DNA of 26,921 nt. It comes from JASLCR01 sp046462475. GTDB lineage: Bacteria > Patescibacteriota > Saccharimonadia > Saccharimonadales > Saccharimonadaceae. This document shows positions 14,303 to 21,770 of this stretch, one piece after another (within the stretch, counting starts at the first letter, position 1; every line of letters begins with the position of its first letter). The notes below the pieces were generated by a model. It saw only the letters and a list, made by a program, of their open reading frames with translations. It was not told where the DNA came from and searched no databases. The translations under genes and the position numbers were made by a program. The DNA lies in assembly GCA_046462475.1 (NCBI GenBank), contig JBKGVB010000026.1, positions 1-26,921 on the forward strand, written 5' to 3'.

Positions 14303-14753
14303 CAAACAGGAAGAATTAGAGCAGCAGATTAATGAGCTGACGCAAGATCTGCAGCGTACACGAGCGGATTTTGAAAACTATCGAAAGCGTGTTGAGCTGG
14401 AAAAGACCCAGGCGCGTGAAGCAGGACAGGCAAGTGCAGCTCTAAAGCTATTGCCGACTATTGATAATATTGAACGTGCTATCGCACATGCTCCAGAGGA
14501 TATTAAAGATAATCCTTGGGTACAGGGTGTAATGAACTTAACCAAGCAACTCGATAAATCTCTCGATGCATTGAATCTCAAACGTATCGAAGCTGAGTCA
14601 GGTGTCATGTTTAATCCAGAGCTTCACGAAGCAATTCAATTTGATGAGGATTCTGAGGGCGAGCATGAAGTGATTGCTGAGGAGCTACAGGCAGGGTATA
14701 CGTTGAATGGCGTCCCGATTCGCCACGCAATGGTGAAAGTCACTCGAAAATAA
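14289..14753 (+). CDS. grpE: Nucleotide exchange factor GrpE
   Basis: This 154-residue protein has the long N-terminal coiled coil (QEELEQQINELTQDL, RTRADFENYRKRVE) and the C-terminal beta domain with MFNPELHEAIQ and the closing GYTLNGVPIRHAMVKVTRK. It releases ADP from DnaK. The ATG at 14289 is chosen because AAAAAGGAG lies just upstream and the protein then starts MAKSSKQEEL; the in-frame GTG at 14271 lies upstream of that ribosome site. The gene is the last of the hrcA operon and is followed by a terminator. Confidence 0.96.
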   Translation: MAKSSKQEELEQQINELTQDLQRTRADFENYRKRVELEKTQAREAGQASAALKLLPTIDNIERAIAHAPEDIKDNPWVQGVMNLTKQLDKSLDALNLKRIEAESGVMFNPELHEAIQFDEDSEGEHEVIAEELQAGYTLNGVPIRHAMVKVTRK

Positions 14754-14773
14754 CATAGCTACTTCTCCACAAG

Positions 14774-14805
14774 AAGATCCGGTTTTTGGCCGGATCTTTG
14801 ATTTT
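14774..14805 (+). terminator. Rho-independent terminator after grpE
   Basis: AAGATCCGG and CCGGATCTT form a perfect 9-bp stem with a 7-base loop, followed by a T-rich stretch (TTGATTTT). It separates the hrcA-grpE operon from dnaK. Confidence 0.85.
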
Positions 14806-14823
14806 AAGGGGTAAAATAGCGAA

Positions 14824-14850
14824 TTGGCACTCTTGACATGAGAGTGCTAA
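14824..14850. promoter_or_regulatory. CIRCE operator 1 of dnaK
   Basis: TTGGCACTC-N9-GAGTGCTAA differs from consensus at one base. It contains TTGACA in its centre. Confidence 0.95.
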
Positions 14851-14862
14851 TTTATGTACACT
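14833..14862 (+). promoter_or_regulatory. dnaK promoter with -35 inside CIRCE 1
   Basis: A consensus TTGACA (14833-14838) is 18 bases from TACACT (14857-14862). Transcription should begin near 14869, just before the second CIRCE, leaving a leader of about 80 bases. Confidence 0.65.
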
Positions 14863-14872
14863 AGAGATAGTT

Positions 14873-14899
14873 TTGGCACTGTACTGCGAGGAGTGCTAA
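14873..14899. promoter_or_regulatory. CIRCE operator 2 of dnaK
   Basis: TTGGCACTG-N9-GAGTGCTAA is a second CIRCE with two changes in the left arm, 49 bases centre to centre from the first. It lies in the transcribed leader if the promoter at 14833-14862 is used. Confidence 0.88.
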
Positions 14900-14950
14900 A
14901 ATAAGATATAGAATTTCATACTTATTTCTAACAGTGAAAGGGGAATAACA

Positions 14951-16858
14951 ATGGGTAAAATTATCGGAATCGACCTTGGTACGACCAACAGCGCTTTTGC
15001 GTATATGGTAGCCGGCAAGCCGGAAGTGATTGCAAATGCTGAAGGTAACCGCACGACGCCAAGTGTTGTTGCGATCAATAAAAAGGGCGAACGTCTCGTC
15101 GGCCAGGTCGCGCAGCGCCAGCGTGTCACGAATGCTGAAAACACTATTTACGGCGTCAAGCGTCTGATCGGCCGTAAGCCATCTGATCCAGAAGTGAAAA
15201 AAGACGAAGACATTATGCCGTACAAGATTGTTGAGAAAAATGGCGGTGTCGCAGTGAAGATGGGCGACAAAGAATATACACCAGAAGAAGTCTCGGCAAT
15301 GATTCTCTCAAAGATCAAAGCTGATGCTGAAGCATTTCTTGGTGAGCCAGTCACTGAAGCGGTCATTACTGTACCTGCATATTTCGACGACTCACAGCGT
15401 CAGGCAACAAAGGATGCCGGTAAGATTGCTGGCCTCGAAGTAAAGCGAATCATCAATGAGCCGACTGCAGCAGCACTTGCCTATGGCCTCGAAAACAAGA
15501 AAGATGAAAAGATTGCTGTCTTCGACCTTGGTGGTGGTACATTTGACGTTTCTATTCTTGAGCTTGGTGATGGTGTATTCGAAGTTCGCTCAACCAATGG
15601 CGACACACACCTTGGTGGTGAAGACTTTGACAACCGCATAGTAAATCACTTCCTGGATGTATTCCAGAAAGAAGAAGGCATCGATCTCAAAAACGACAAG
15701 GCCGCTATGCAGCGCCTCAAGGACGAAGCTGAAAAGGCAAAGAAAGAACTTTCAAGCACCAATGAATACGAAGTAAACCTTCCATTTATTACTGCTGATG
15801 CTGATGGTCCAAAGCACTTCGAATACAAACTTACTCGCGCTAAGCTAGAAGAACTTGTAAAAGACCTGATCGATCGTCTGGCAGGTCCTGTTGAAAAAGC
15901 GCTCAAGGATGCTGATGTTAAGGCCAGCGAGATTGACGAAGTAGTGCTTGTTGGTGGCATGACCCGCATGCCTGCGGTGGTTGAAAAAGTAAAAGCAATC
16001 TTTGGCAAGGACCCGCTCAAGGGCGTGAATCCAGACGAAGTAGTTGCTGTTGGTGCGGCGATCCAGGGTGGTGTTCTCCAAGGTGACGTAAAGGATGTGC
16101 TTCTACTTGATGTAACTCCACTGACGCTTGGTATCGAGACGGCTGGCGGTGTGCGTACGGCCATGATCGATCGCAACACAACCGTGCCGACTTCAAAAAG
16201 CCAAGTATTCTCGACCTATGCAGATAACCAGCCGCAAGTTGAAATCCATGTTCTTCAGGGTGAGCGTGAAATGGCGAATGACAATAAGTCACTCGGTACC
16301 TTTGTACTTGACGGTATCGCGCCAGCACCACGTGGCGTTCCGCAAATTGAAGTCACATTTAATATCGATGCCAATGGTATCTTGAACGTTTCTGCAAAAG
16401 ATAAGGGAACTGGCAAGGAGCAGTCGATTACTATCCAAGACTCTGGAAATATGAGCAAGGAAGACATCGAGAAAGCGCAAAAAGAAGCTGAAATGCACGC
16501 TGATGAAGATAAGAAAAAGCGCGAAGCTGTCGATACGCGCAATCAGCTCGAAAATGCTATCTACCAGGCTGAAAAAATGCCAGATGAATACAAAGACAAG
16601 ATCTCAGACGATGATAAAAAGGTAATCAAAGATGCTGTCGAAGAAGCGAAAAAAGTCCAGTCTGATGACAAAGCAGACAAAGATACCCTCGAAGCAGCAG
16701 TGAAAGCCCTCAACGACAAGGTCATGCCAATCGGTGCCAAGCTCTACGAAGCAGCAAGTAAAGAGGAGGCACCTGCCTCTGAAGATGGCGATAAAAAGTC
16801 TGATAATGATGAGCCGGTTGAAGGCGAGGTCGTGGACGATAAAAAAGACGAGAAGTAA
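14951..16858 (+). CDS. dnaK: Chaperone DnaK (Hsp70)
   Basis: This 635-residue Hsp70 has the phosphate-1 motif GIDLGTTNS (6-14), VPAYFDDSQRQATKDAG, NEPTAAALAYGL, the phosphate-2 segment FDLGGGTFDVS, and EVVLVGGMTRMP. The substrate-binding domain and a helical lid follow, ending in a very acidic tail (EDGDKKSDNDE and onward). It folds nascent and damaged proteins with DnaJ and GrpE, both encoded in this window. AAAGGGG 8 bases before the ATG is a good ribosome site. Double CIRCE control predicts strong HrcA repression. A strong terminator follows. Confidence 0.98.
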   Translation: MGKIIGIDLGTTNSAFAYMVAGKPEVIANAEGNRTTPSVVAINKKGERLVGQVAQRQRVTNAENTIYGVKRLIGRKPSDPEVKKDEDIMPYKIVEKNGGVAVKMGDKEYTPEEVSAMILSKIKADAEAFLGEPVTEAVITVPAYFDDSQRQATKDAGKIAGLEVKRIINEPTAAALAYGLENKKDEKIAVFDLGGGTFDVSILELGDGVFEVRSTNGDTHLGGEDFDNRIVNHFLDVFQKEEGIDLKNDKAAMQRLKDEAEKAKKELSSTNEYEVNLPFITADADGPKHFEYKLTRAKLEELVKDLIDRLAGPVEKALKDADVKASEIDEVVLVGGMTRMPAVVEKVKAIFGKDPLKGVNPDEVVAVGAAIQGGVLQGDVKDVLLLDVTPLTLGIETAGGVRTAMIDRNTTVPTSKSQVFSTYADNQPQVEIHVLQGEREMANDNKSLGTFVLDGIAPAPRGVPQIEVTFNIDANGILNVSAKDKGTGKEQSITIQDSGNMSKEDIEKAQKEAEMHADEDKKKREAVDTRNQLENAIYQAEKMPDEYKDKISDDDKKVIKDAVEEAKKVQSDDKADKDTLEAAVKALNDKVMPIGAKLYEAASKEEAPASEDGDKKSDNDEPVEGEVVDDKKDEK

Positions 16859-16886
16859 TCTCGCCGAAAATCTCTAAAATATGACG

Positions 16887-16917
16887 AGTCCCGCATCTGG
16901 CTGATGCGGGACTTTTT
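16887..16917 (+). terminator. Rho-independent terminator after dnaK
   Basis: AGTCCCGCATC and GATGCGGGACT form a perfect 11-bp stem with a TGGCT loop, followed by TTTTT. Confidence 0.95.
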
Positions 16918-16935
16918 GTATTCACGTCGTTCGTG

Positions 16936-17262
16936 TCAGCGGAAACGGACGTCGAAACTTCCAGTACGGAGTACGGAGTCGTAGACACCGTGCACCTTTT
17001 GACCACAGAAGATTCCATCGAATGACCACACCTCGAACTGGTGGTCGTCCAGGTTGTGGATTTTCGTGATCTCGATTCTTCCGCGGAACTTCCGCGTGCT
17101 CGCCGACGTCTTCAGGAACATGGATACGCGTGTGTCCGCGTCGTGTCCTTTCTCCTTGATGAGGACCCGACCGATGATCTTGGCGATCTCGATGGTGCCG
17201 GGGCCACGGCAGATCTCCACCGTGTCGACGGGGACGTGAACGAGAAGTGTGGTGAAAGGCAT
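16936..17262 (-). CDS. Small protein of unknown family with atypical codon use
   Basis: This 108-residue protein starts MPFTTLLVHVPVDTVEI and ends SFDVRFR. It has no membrane helix and an alternating pattern suggesting beta strands (TLLVHVPV, HQFEVWSFDG, KVHGVYDSV). I recognise no family. The ATG at 17262 is chosen for the AGAGGAAAGG just before it. Codon use is sharply unlike the neighbours: every isoleucine I read is ATC, and Val, Asp, Thr and Glu favour C or G at the third position. It has its own strong promoter with a palindrome in the spacer and a structured leader. The composition suggests transfer or special selection; its role is unknown. Confidence 0.75.
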   Translation of the reverse strand: MPFTTLLVHVPVDTVEICRGPGTIEIAKIIGRVLIKEKGHDADTRVSMFLKTSASTRKFRGRIEITKIHNLDDHQFEVWSFDGIFCGQKVHGVYDSVLRTGSFDVRFR

Positions 17263-17270
17263 CGCCTTTC
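17254..17270 (-). promoter_or_regulatory. Hairpin over ribosome site and start codon
   Basis: GAAAGGC and GCCTTTC form a perfect 7-bp stem with only GAT between; the A and T of the ATG lie in the loop and its G begins the 3' arm. Part of the Shine-Dalgarno lies in the stem. It could limit translation until opened. Confidence 0.5.
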
Positions 17271-17280
17271 CTCTCTCTGA

Positions 17281-17297
17281 GCCGATGAGTCCTCGGC
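17281..17297 (-). promoter_or_regulatory. Small leader hairpin
   Basis: GCCGA-N7-TCGGC can form a 5-bp stem in the leader, just before the purine-rich ribosome site. Confidence 0.35.
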
Positions 17298-17310
17298 AAA
17301 CGGACGTCGT

Positions 17311-17330
17311 TCGATCGGTTAACCGATCGA
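17311..17330. repeat. Perfect 20-bp palindrome in the leader
   Basis: TCGATCGGTTAACCGATCGA is its own reverse complement. As RNA it can fold into an 8-bp stem with a TTAA loop; as DNA it could be a protein binding site. It lies about 50 bases upstream of the start codon at 17262, in the transcribed leader. Confidence 0.85.
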
Positions 17331-17373
17331 CCACCTTGCGTACACAGGGGATTCTCCCAAAAGGATTATCTAT

Positions 17374-17402
17374 ATTATACTAAATTTAGTGTAAAAAGTC
17401 AA
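17374..17402 (-). promoter_or_regulatory. Near-consensus sigma70 promoter of the 108-aa gene
   Basis: On the minus strand TTGACT (17402-17397) and TATAAT (17379-17374) are 17 bases apart. Transcription should start near 17367, giving a leader of about 105 bases. Confidence 0.8.
17379..17390. promoter_or_regulatory. Palindromic operator candidate in the promoter spacer
   Basis: ACTAAATTTAGT is a perfect 12-bp palindrome between -35 and -10 and touching the -10. Flanking bases extend the symmetry with one mismatch. A bound repressor would block polymerase. Confidence 0.5.
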
Positions 17403-17413
17403 TCCATGTGTAT

Positions 17414-18334
17414 TTATTGACATGTGGCTTCTGTCGAAATAATTACAAGATAATCGTCAGGCTTAGACGACTTGTCATACGAGATGACACCATTTGTGAA
17501 ATGGGCGTATGGCTGGCTATCGTTGTGACCTACTCCAGCTTTAGCGCCAAGCTCTATAGTAACCTTGGCAGTTCCTACTGTCTCGGTACAACTCGTTCCT
17601 AATTTACCTGTGTTCAGATCTGTTTTGAACTCCTTGTAGCTATTGTAAGTAGGGTAGGTCGTCCTGCCGTTAAGAGAAGTAATCGTGGCGTGTGTGTTGG
17701 TCGGTAATTGGCGAGCGTATAAGTAATCTAGGAGTGGTCGAGAACTGCTCTCAATGGCGATATTGTTGGCAGTGTTGATAGAATATTTCTCGGGCGAGCC
17801 AGAGTCTCCTTTGTAGGATAAATTTATAGTGTAGCTTGTATCCCTTTGGTCTGCACAGCGAACCGTACCGTTAATATCTATTTTATTTGCTCCTGCGTCA
17901 AAGCCGCCTTGAGTTCTGTTAATAGTTTGTGGAGTGAAGTTACATTGACTACTTGTTTGCAGCTTTGAAATCACTGCATCTAAGCCTTCAATTTTAGGGT
18001 CTTGTATAGAAAGTGCGGTACGGTAGAAGACTGGCAGATCATTTTGTAGTAGAGGCTGTAAATCTTTCTGAGCCTGTGCAGAAATCTCCTCATCACTAAT
18101 AGCAATTGGCGCCTTCACGAAAGTTGTTCCTATCTTGGAAAGAGCCATACCGACTAAGATAGATAGCACTATTGTAACGACACATACGGTTAGTATGATC
18201 TTGGCGAATGAGCGTTTCTTTGGTGCAGGCAGTATAGGTGCTGGTGAAGGGGTGGGGCTGCTTAGTAGTGGTGGCTGTTGTGGCTGCGCTTGTGTCGGGT
18301 TTTGTTGGTCCTGTGTTGGCTCGTTTGGTAGCAT
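17414..18334 (-). CDS. Pro/Gln-rich membrane-anchored protein with external domain
   Basis: This 306-residue protein has a low-complexity cytoplasmic N-terminus of about 40 residues (repeated Q, P and S, such as QAQPQQPP), the basic PKKRSFAK, and one membrane helix (about 46-66, IILTVCVVTIVLSILVGMAL). A roughly 240-residue domain outside the membrane follows. That domain has four cysteines (SSQCNF, TVRCAD, GTSCTET and ATCQ at the extreme C-terminus) that could form two disulfides. The layout is common for surface proteins of this phylum, but I recognise no named family. A weak GAAAGGCG lies about 5 bases before the ATG. No terminator is visible at its 3' end. Confidence 0.75.
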   Translation of the reverse strand: MLPNEPTQDQQNPTQAQPQQPPLLSSPTPSPAPILPAPKKRSFAKIILTVCVVTIVLSILVGMALSKIGTTFVKAPIAISDEEISAQAQKDLQPLLQNDLPVFYRTALSIQDPKIEGLDAVISKLQTSSQCNFTPQTINRTQGGFDAGANKIDINGTVRCADQRDTSYTINLSYKGDSGSPEKYSINTANNIAIESSSRPLLDYLYARQLPTNTHATITSLNGRTTYPTYNSYKEFKTDLNTGKLGTSCTETVGTAKVTIELGAKAGVGHNDSQPYAHFTNGVISYDKSSKPDDYLVIISTEATCQ

Positions 18335-18368
18335 AGGTACGCCTTTCTTCTATTAAGTTATGTGATTA

Positions 18369-19475
18369 TCAAAGTGATAAAAATAATGCCGCCCATACCA
18401 TGCCCGGATCAGCTCGGTAGAGGGGGGCATTGTACCAGCTACCATCTTCGTTGATGAGTTCTGGATAGGTTTTATGCCGCTCAATGAGCTGTTCGAATTT
18501 TGCATATTCATCTGCATATTCTGCGCGCTTAAATCGCTTCAAGCTATGAAGATAAAATGTGCCGTGCCATGTCCAGATACTTGTACCTGTGTAGTTTGGC
18601 ATCAAGAACTTACCCATGCCAAATCGGAAGTGAAATTTCTCCCAATCCTTGCAGTACTCGAGAGGATAGAGTTTTTCGTAGCCAGTTTCCCGAATATAAT
18701 CAAAAGTGCTGTCGGCTTTTTCTTTATCATCAATAATACCAAGATGAAATGGCATGAGGCCACATTCCGAACTCCAAGCATTGGTGCTACGATCTGCTTT
18801 ATAGAATCGGCCGTTCCAGTATTTTTCGTTTAGGATTTTTTGATAAACACTGACGTCGAATGGAAACTCAAGGCCAAGCTCTTTCACGCAGACGCTCATG
18901 CGTGCGATGAGTGAGATTGCATAGGCGCTGCGGTCATAATTTACTGCGTCGCGCAGCTCGGCATAGCGAATATTGCGGCGCAGATCGCCCGACTCTGGGT
19001 AAAGATACGTCTTGGCGTAATTTTTTAATCGTTCATTGAGGAATGCAATTTCCATTGGGCGAAGTTTGTATTCTGATACTACGAGAGAATGAAGCAGCCA
19101 CGGCAAAGCATCGACAGATCGTTTCGCAGGCGCATTGAATGTATTGCCGGCTCGGTCGATACAGAGCGTGACATGGTTTGCTTTCATGTAATGCAGCAGC
19201 GCCCAGTTCAGTGTGTGGCGTACATTGTCGCCATGACCAAGTTTTGTGAGGCTTTCGGCGACCGTACCAAAATCGCGCATCCAGAAAAAGTCAAAGTGAC
19301 CAAGTGAAGTGCGGTAAAAATCACCCTCCCATAATCGGTCGATAATCTGCTCGCATATCTCTTGAGGCGTTCCCTCAAATTGTTCGATTTTTCCAAAATA
19401 ACGGTTGTAGATCTGCCGAACCCATGCCCGAACTGTTCCAAAAATTGCGCCAACGCTGCGATATAGCTGATACAT
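18369..19475 (-). CDS. Six-hairpin glycosidase-like protein
   Basis: This 368-residue protein has the rhythm of an (alpha/alpha)6 toroid glycosidase: FWMRDFGTVAESL early (about 65-77), a central YDRSAYAISLIARM, TSIWTWHGTFYLHSL, and a C-terminal YPELINEDGSWYNAPLYRADPGMVWAALFL. Trp, Asp and Glu placement in these blocks resembles GH15/GH63-type alpha-glucosidases. There is no signal peptide, so it should act inside the cell, perhaps on storage or imported glucans. Class and substrate are inference. A TATACT -10 ends 7 bases before the ATG and there is no Shine-Dalgarno, so the mRNA is probably leaderless. Confidence 0.65.
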   Translation of the reverse strand: MYQLYRSVGAIFGTVRAWVRQIYNRYFGKIEQFEGTPQEICEQIIDRLWEGDFYRTSLGHFDFFWMRDFGTVAESLTKLGHGDNVRHTLNWALLHYMKANHVTLCIDRAGNTFNAPAKRSVDALPWLLHSLVVSEYKLRPMEIAFLNERLKNYAKTYLYPESGDLRRNIRYAELRDAVNYDRSAYAISLIARMSVCVKELGLEFPFDVSVYQKILNEKYWNGRFYKADRSTNAWSSECGLMPFHLGIIDDKEKADSTFDYIRETGYEKLYPLEYCKDWEKFHFRFGMGKFLMPNYTGTSIWTWHGTFYLHSLKRFKRAEYADEYAKFEQLIERHKTYPELINEDGSWYNAPLYRADPGMVWAALFLSL

Positions 19476-19482
19476 ACCCGCC

Positions 19483-19488
19483 AGTATA
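19483..19488 (-). promoter_or_regulatory. -10 of leaderless glycosidase-like gene
   Basis: TATACT on the minus strand lies 7 bases before the ATG at 19475. No strong -35 is seen. Confidence 0.5.
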
Positions 19489-19504
19489 ACGTGTTTATGC
19501 TAAA

Positions 19505-20653
19505 TTAGCGATGATGCCTTGTCCGCCATCTTTGAATCGCGCCGATGATAAACACAACAACGATAGTAATGGCAAGTGACCCAAACATTCTGAGGGATGC
19601 TCCATTACGAGTATTTCCCACCGAGCCTTTGATGAGTATGTATGCTCCAAATGCCATGAGCGCAAGGATGATGAGGGTGATCAATAAATAAAATAGTCGG
19701 AGCAGTTTGCTGGTTTTTAGCCGCTGACCGGCATTTGCCACGGTATTAGTGGCTGCACTTACGCTAGCGGCATGTGGCGTGCGGATACCGGGCGTTCCGC
19801 GCTCGTCACTATAATAGTCAATTTGATGATCGAACTTTTTCGTAAATTCAGTAATTGTCTCTAGGAAGTGAGTGAAGGTGGATGGACTTGTGAGATCAAG
19901 CTTGCGGGCGCTGTAAAAATAAATTTCATCATCAACGATTTCGCTATTGAAGTTGCCGAATAGATCCATGAATTTTGTCATGACATCAGGTGTAAATACG
20001 TAGAGCGCATCGCGTTCATATTCTTTGGGTGCATAAAGAGTGAATGTATCATTGAAATTTCCTTCTAGACTGAGCCGCTGGCTTGGGTCAATTGCTCCTG
20101 GTAGCGGTAAGTCTTGCTTAGCAACTTTCGATGCAAGCATCATGTTCGGTAATCGCCTCGGCAGCTTTATGCGAATATAACCATACGTTGGTCCGCCCGA
20201 ACTGCGCTCCTGTTGACCGACAATTCGAAAATTACCAATCTCAAAAAATAATGTATCTGGTGTGCGAAGCATGTCTGCGATTCGTACGAAACGAGTACGG
20301 AAATAGTTTCCCCGATAACTATCATCACCAAGTGTGTCACGAGCAAATATAAATCCATTGGCTTTTGCAAAATCTGCCAGTCGGTCATTTTTGAGAAACT
20401 CTTCCATAATATCTTGGAGACCGAGTAGTCCAACGAGAATAAAGAAGCCTCCCATCCAGAAGAAGCCGCTTATATCTTTGTGGCCAGTGAGAAGCAGGAT
20501 AATCCCAGTGACAAGAAGGAGTAGGCCAATGAAAATACACACTCCCAATAGGCCGCCCCCTATCTTCCAGGCTGTTGAGTAATGGTGTAATTGTTTAACT
20601 AATTGTAGAGGGCTGCGGCGCTTGGTGAGAGGAGAGAAGTTGATTTTTTGCAT
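19505..20653 (-). CDS. Membrane protein of unknown function
   Basis: This 382-residue protein has two N-terminal helices (about 34-56 and 61-82), a long soluble middle region of about 220 residues, and two C-terminal helices (about 316-340 and 352-374). The middle region has LADFAKANGFIFARD and NYFRTRFVRIADML followed by FFEIGNFRIVGQQ, a pattern somewhat like DUF3137-type proteins, which I cannot confirm. A TATAAT 9 bases before the ATG at 20653 fixes the start; the in-frame GTG at 20671 would overlap that promoter. It is divergent from the CNNM-like gene. Confidence 0.75.
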   Translation of the reverse strand: MQKINFSPLTKRRSPLQLVKQLHHYSTAWKIGGGLLGVCIFIGLLLLVTGIILLLTGHKDISGFFWMGGFFILVGLLGLQDIMEEFLKNDRLADFAKANGFIFARDTLGDDSYRGNYFRTRFVRIADMLRTPDTLFFEIGNFRIVGQQERSSGGPTYGYIRIKLPRRLPNMMLASKVAKQDLPLPGAIDPSQRLSLEGNFNDTFTLYAPKEYERDALYVFTPDVMTKFMDLFGNFNSEIVDDEIYFYSARKLDLTSPSTFTHFLETITEFTKKFDHQIDYYSDERGTPGIRTPHAASVSAATNTVANAGQRLKTSKLLRLFYLLITLIILALMAFGAYILIKGSVGNTRNGASLRMFGSLAITIVVVFIIGAIQRWRTRHHR

Positions 20654-20662
20654 ACTGTTCTC

Positions 20663-20668
20663 ATTATA
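20663..20668 (-). promoter_or_regulatory. -10 of the 382-aa membrane protein gene
   Basis: TATAAT on the minus strand is 9 bases before the ATG at 20653. Confidence 0.6.
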
Positions 20669-20682
20669 CACTTGCTAAAGTG
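20669..20682. promoter_or_regulatory. Inverted repeat between divergent promoters
   Basis: CACTT-GCTA-AAGTG lies exactly between the two divergent -10 elements and could serve as a shared operator. The arms are only 5 bases. Confidence 0.3.
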
Positions 20683-20685
20683 AGG

Positions 20686-20691
20686 TATAAT
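20686..20691 (+). promoter_or_regulatory. -10 of the CNNM/CBS gene
   Basis: TATAAT lies 12 bases before the ATG at 20704; AGAGGAAG between them may be a weak Shine-Dalgarno. Confidence 0.6.
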
Positions 20692-20703
20692 TAGAGGAAG
20701 ATA

Positions 20704-21684
20704 ATGCACTATGCACTAATCATTCTTCAAGTTGTAGTTTTGGTAACTGCCGCAGCGATTTGCTCAGGCCTCAATATTGGTTTGATGTCACTTTCCAAAG
20801 CGGACTTGCGGCGAAAAGCCAAGACGGGCAATAGCGATGCTCAACGAGTATTGCCACTTCGGGAAAATACACACCTGTCTCTCGTGAGTATTCTATTTGC
20901 CAATGTCGCCGTCGTATCCATCAGCTCGCTACTGCTCGAGCACTATTTCAACGGTATTATCGCAGGAGTAGCGACGACGCTTCTGATGGTGATTTTTGGC
21001 GAGGCTATCCCGCAGGCGTATTTTGTACGATTTTCACTGAAATTTTGTAGTATGTTTGCACCTCTGATTTGGCTAATGATTTTCATTACATACCCGTTAT
21101 CGAAGCCTTTGCAGCTATTGCTTGATCGGATGGTTGGGCATGCGGAGCACGAGCTGCACAGTCGTGATGAGCTTGGCTTGATTATTGCCGAGCATGAGGA
21201 TACGTCTGCAAGTGAGCTGGACGACGACGAAGTAGAAATTATCAAAAGCGCTCTGCAGCTTTCTGAAAAGACCGTCGGGCAGATAATGGAGCCAATACAG
21301 GACGTATATTGGCTTAAAAATACGACAATTCTCGATGAAAAGACAGTCGATGAAATCAAGGAAAAGGGCTATTCTCGTATCCCTGTATTTGATGAGCAGT
21401 TGACGCGCTGCTATGGAGTACTACTCATGAAAGATATGGTTGATGTTGATTTTGATGAGACGCCACGTCCAATTATGATGTTTGATCTCCATGCGACCGA
21501 GAGCGTTGGGTCGCGAACAGCTCTCGACACAATGCTGAGAAAGTTTTTTAATCTCAAATCCCATCTCGTGCCTGTTGAAAAAGATGGTCGAGTCGTGGGT
21601 ATCTTGACGGTCGAAGATCTTCTGGAAGAGGTGATTGGGCATGAGATTATCGACGAGACAGACCATGCGCTCGCTCGGGACTAG
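20704..21684 (+). CDS. CNNM/CorC-type membrane protein with CBS pair
   Basis: This 326-residue protein has an N-terminal DUF21 (CNNM) transmembrane domain, about residues 1-145, with the SGLNIGLMSLSKADLRRKAKTG signature split over helix 1 and its loop, and FGEAIPQAYF. A pair of CBS domains follows (about 190-315), with GYSRIPVFDE and ILTVEDLLEEVIG. Proteins of this class are linked to magnesium or sodium-magnesium transport, with the CBS pair binding nucleotide. It lacks the C-terminal CorC_HlyC domain of longer members and is therefore short. Divergent from the 382-residue membrane protein. Confidence 0.9.
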   Translation: MHYALIILQVVVLVTAAAICSGLNIGLMSLSKADLRRKAKTGNSDAQRVLPLRENTHLSLVSILFANVAVVSISSLLLEHYFNGIIAGVATTLLMVIFGEAIPQAYFVRFSLKFCSMFAPLIWLMIFITYPLSKPLQLLLDRMVGHAEHELHSRDELGLIIAEHEDTSASELDDDEVEIIKSALQLSEKTVGQIMEPIQDVYWLKNTTILDEKTVDEIKEKGYSRIPVFDEQLTRCYGVLLMKDMVDVDFDETPRPIMMFDLHATESVGSRTALDTMLRKFFNLKSHLVPVEKDGRVVGILTVEDLLEEVIGHEIIDETDHALARD

Positions 21685-21733
21685 CAGGCTTATGCGTGTC
21701 GGTAAAGCACTCGCTGAAGTCGAATCATTCCTC

Positions 21734-21762
21734 TTGTGCTTTCTGAGTAAACAGCGTACATT
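21734..21762 (+). promoter_or_regulatory. Tentative promoter of the FAD-linked oxidase
   Basis: TTGTGC (21734-21739) and TACATT (21757-21762) are 17 bases apart, and the ATG is 8 bases after the -10. Both hexamers are weak. Confidence 0.35.
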
Positions 21763-21770
21763 GTAGGATA

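Noticed and set aside
15646..16179. Long minus-strand frame opposite dnaK
   Set aside because: It is a serine- and threonine-rich mirror of the dnaK codons with no ribosome site or promoter.
16922..17334. Longer minus-strand frame starting at 17334 and plus-strand frames at 17041-17280
   Set aside because: The longer start would translate the palindromic leader, whereas the Shine-Dalgarno points to 17262. The plus-strand frames are shadows produced by the high GC.
21704..21742. AAAGCAC and GTGCTTT arms with a CIRCE-like half site
   Set aside because: The arms are 25 bases apart, lack the full CIRCE sequence, and are not followed by a T-run.
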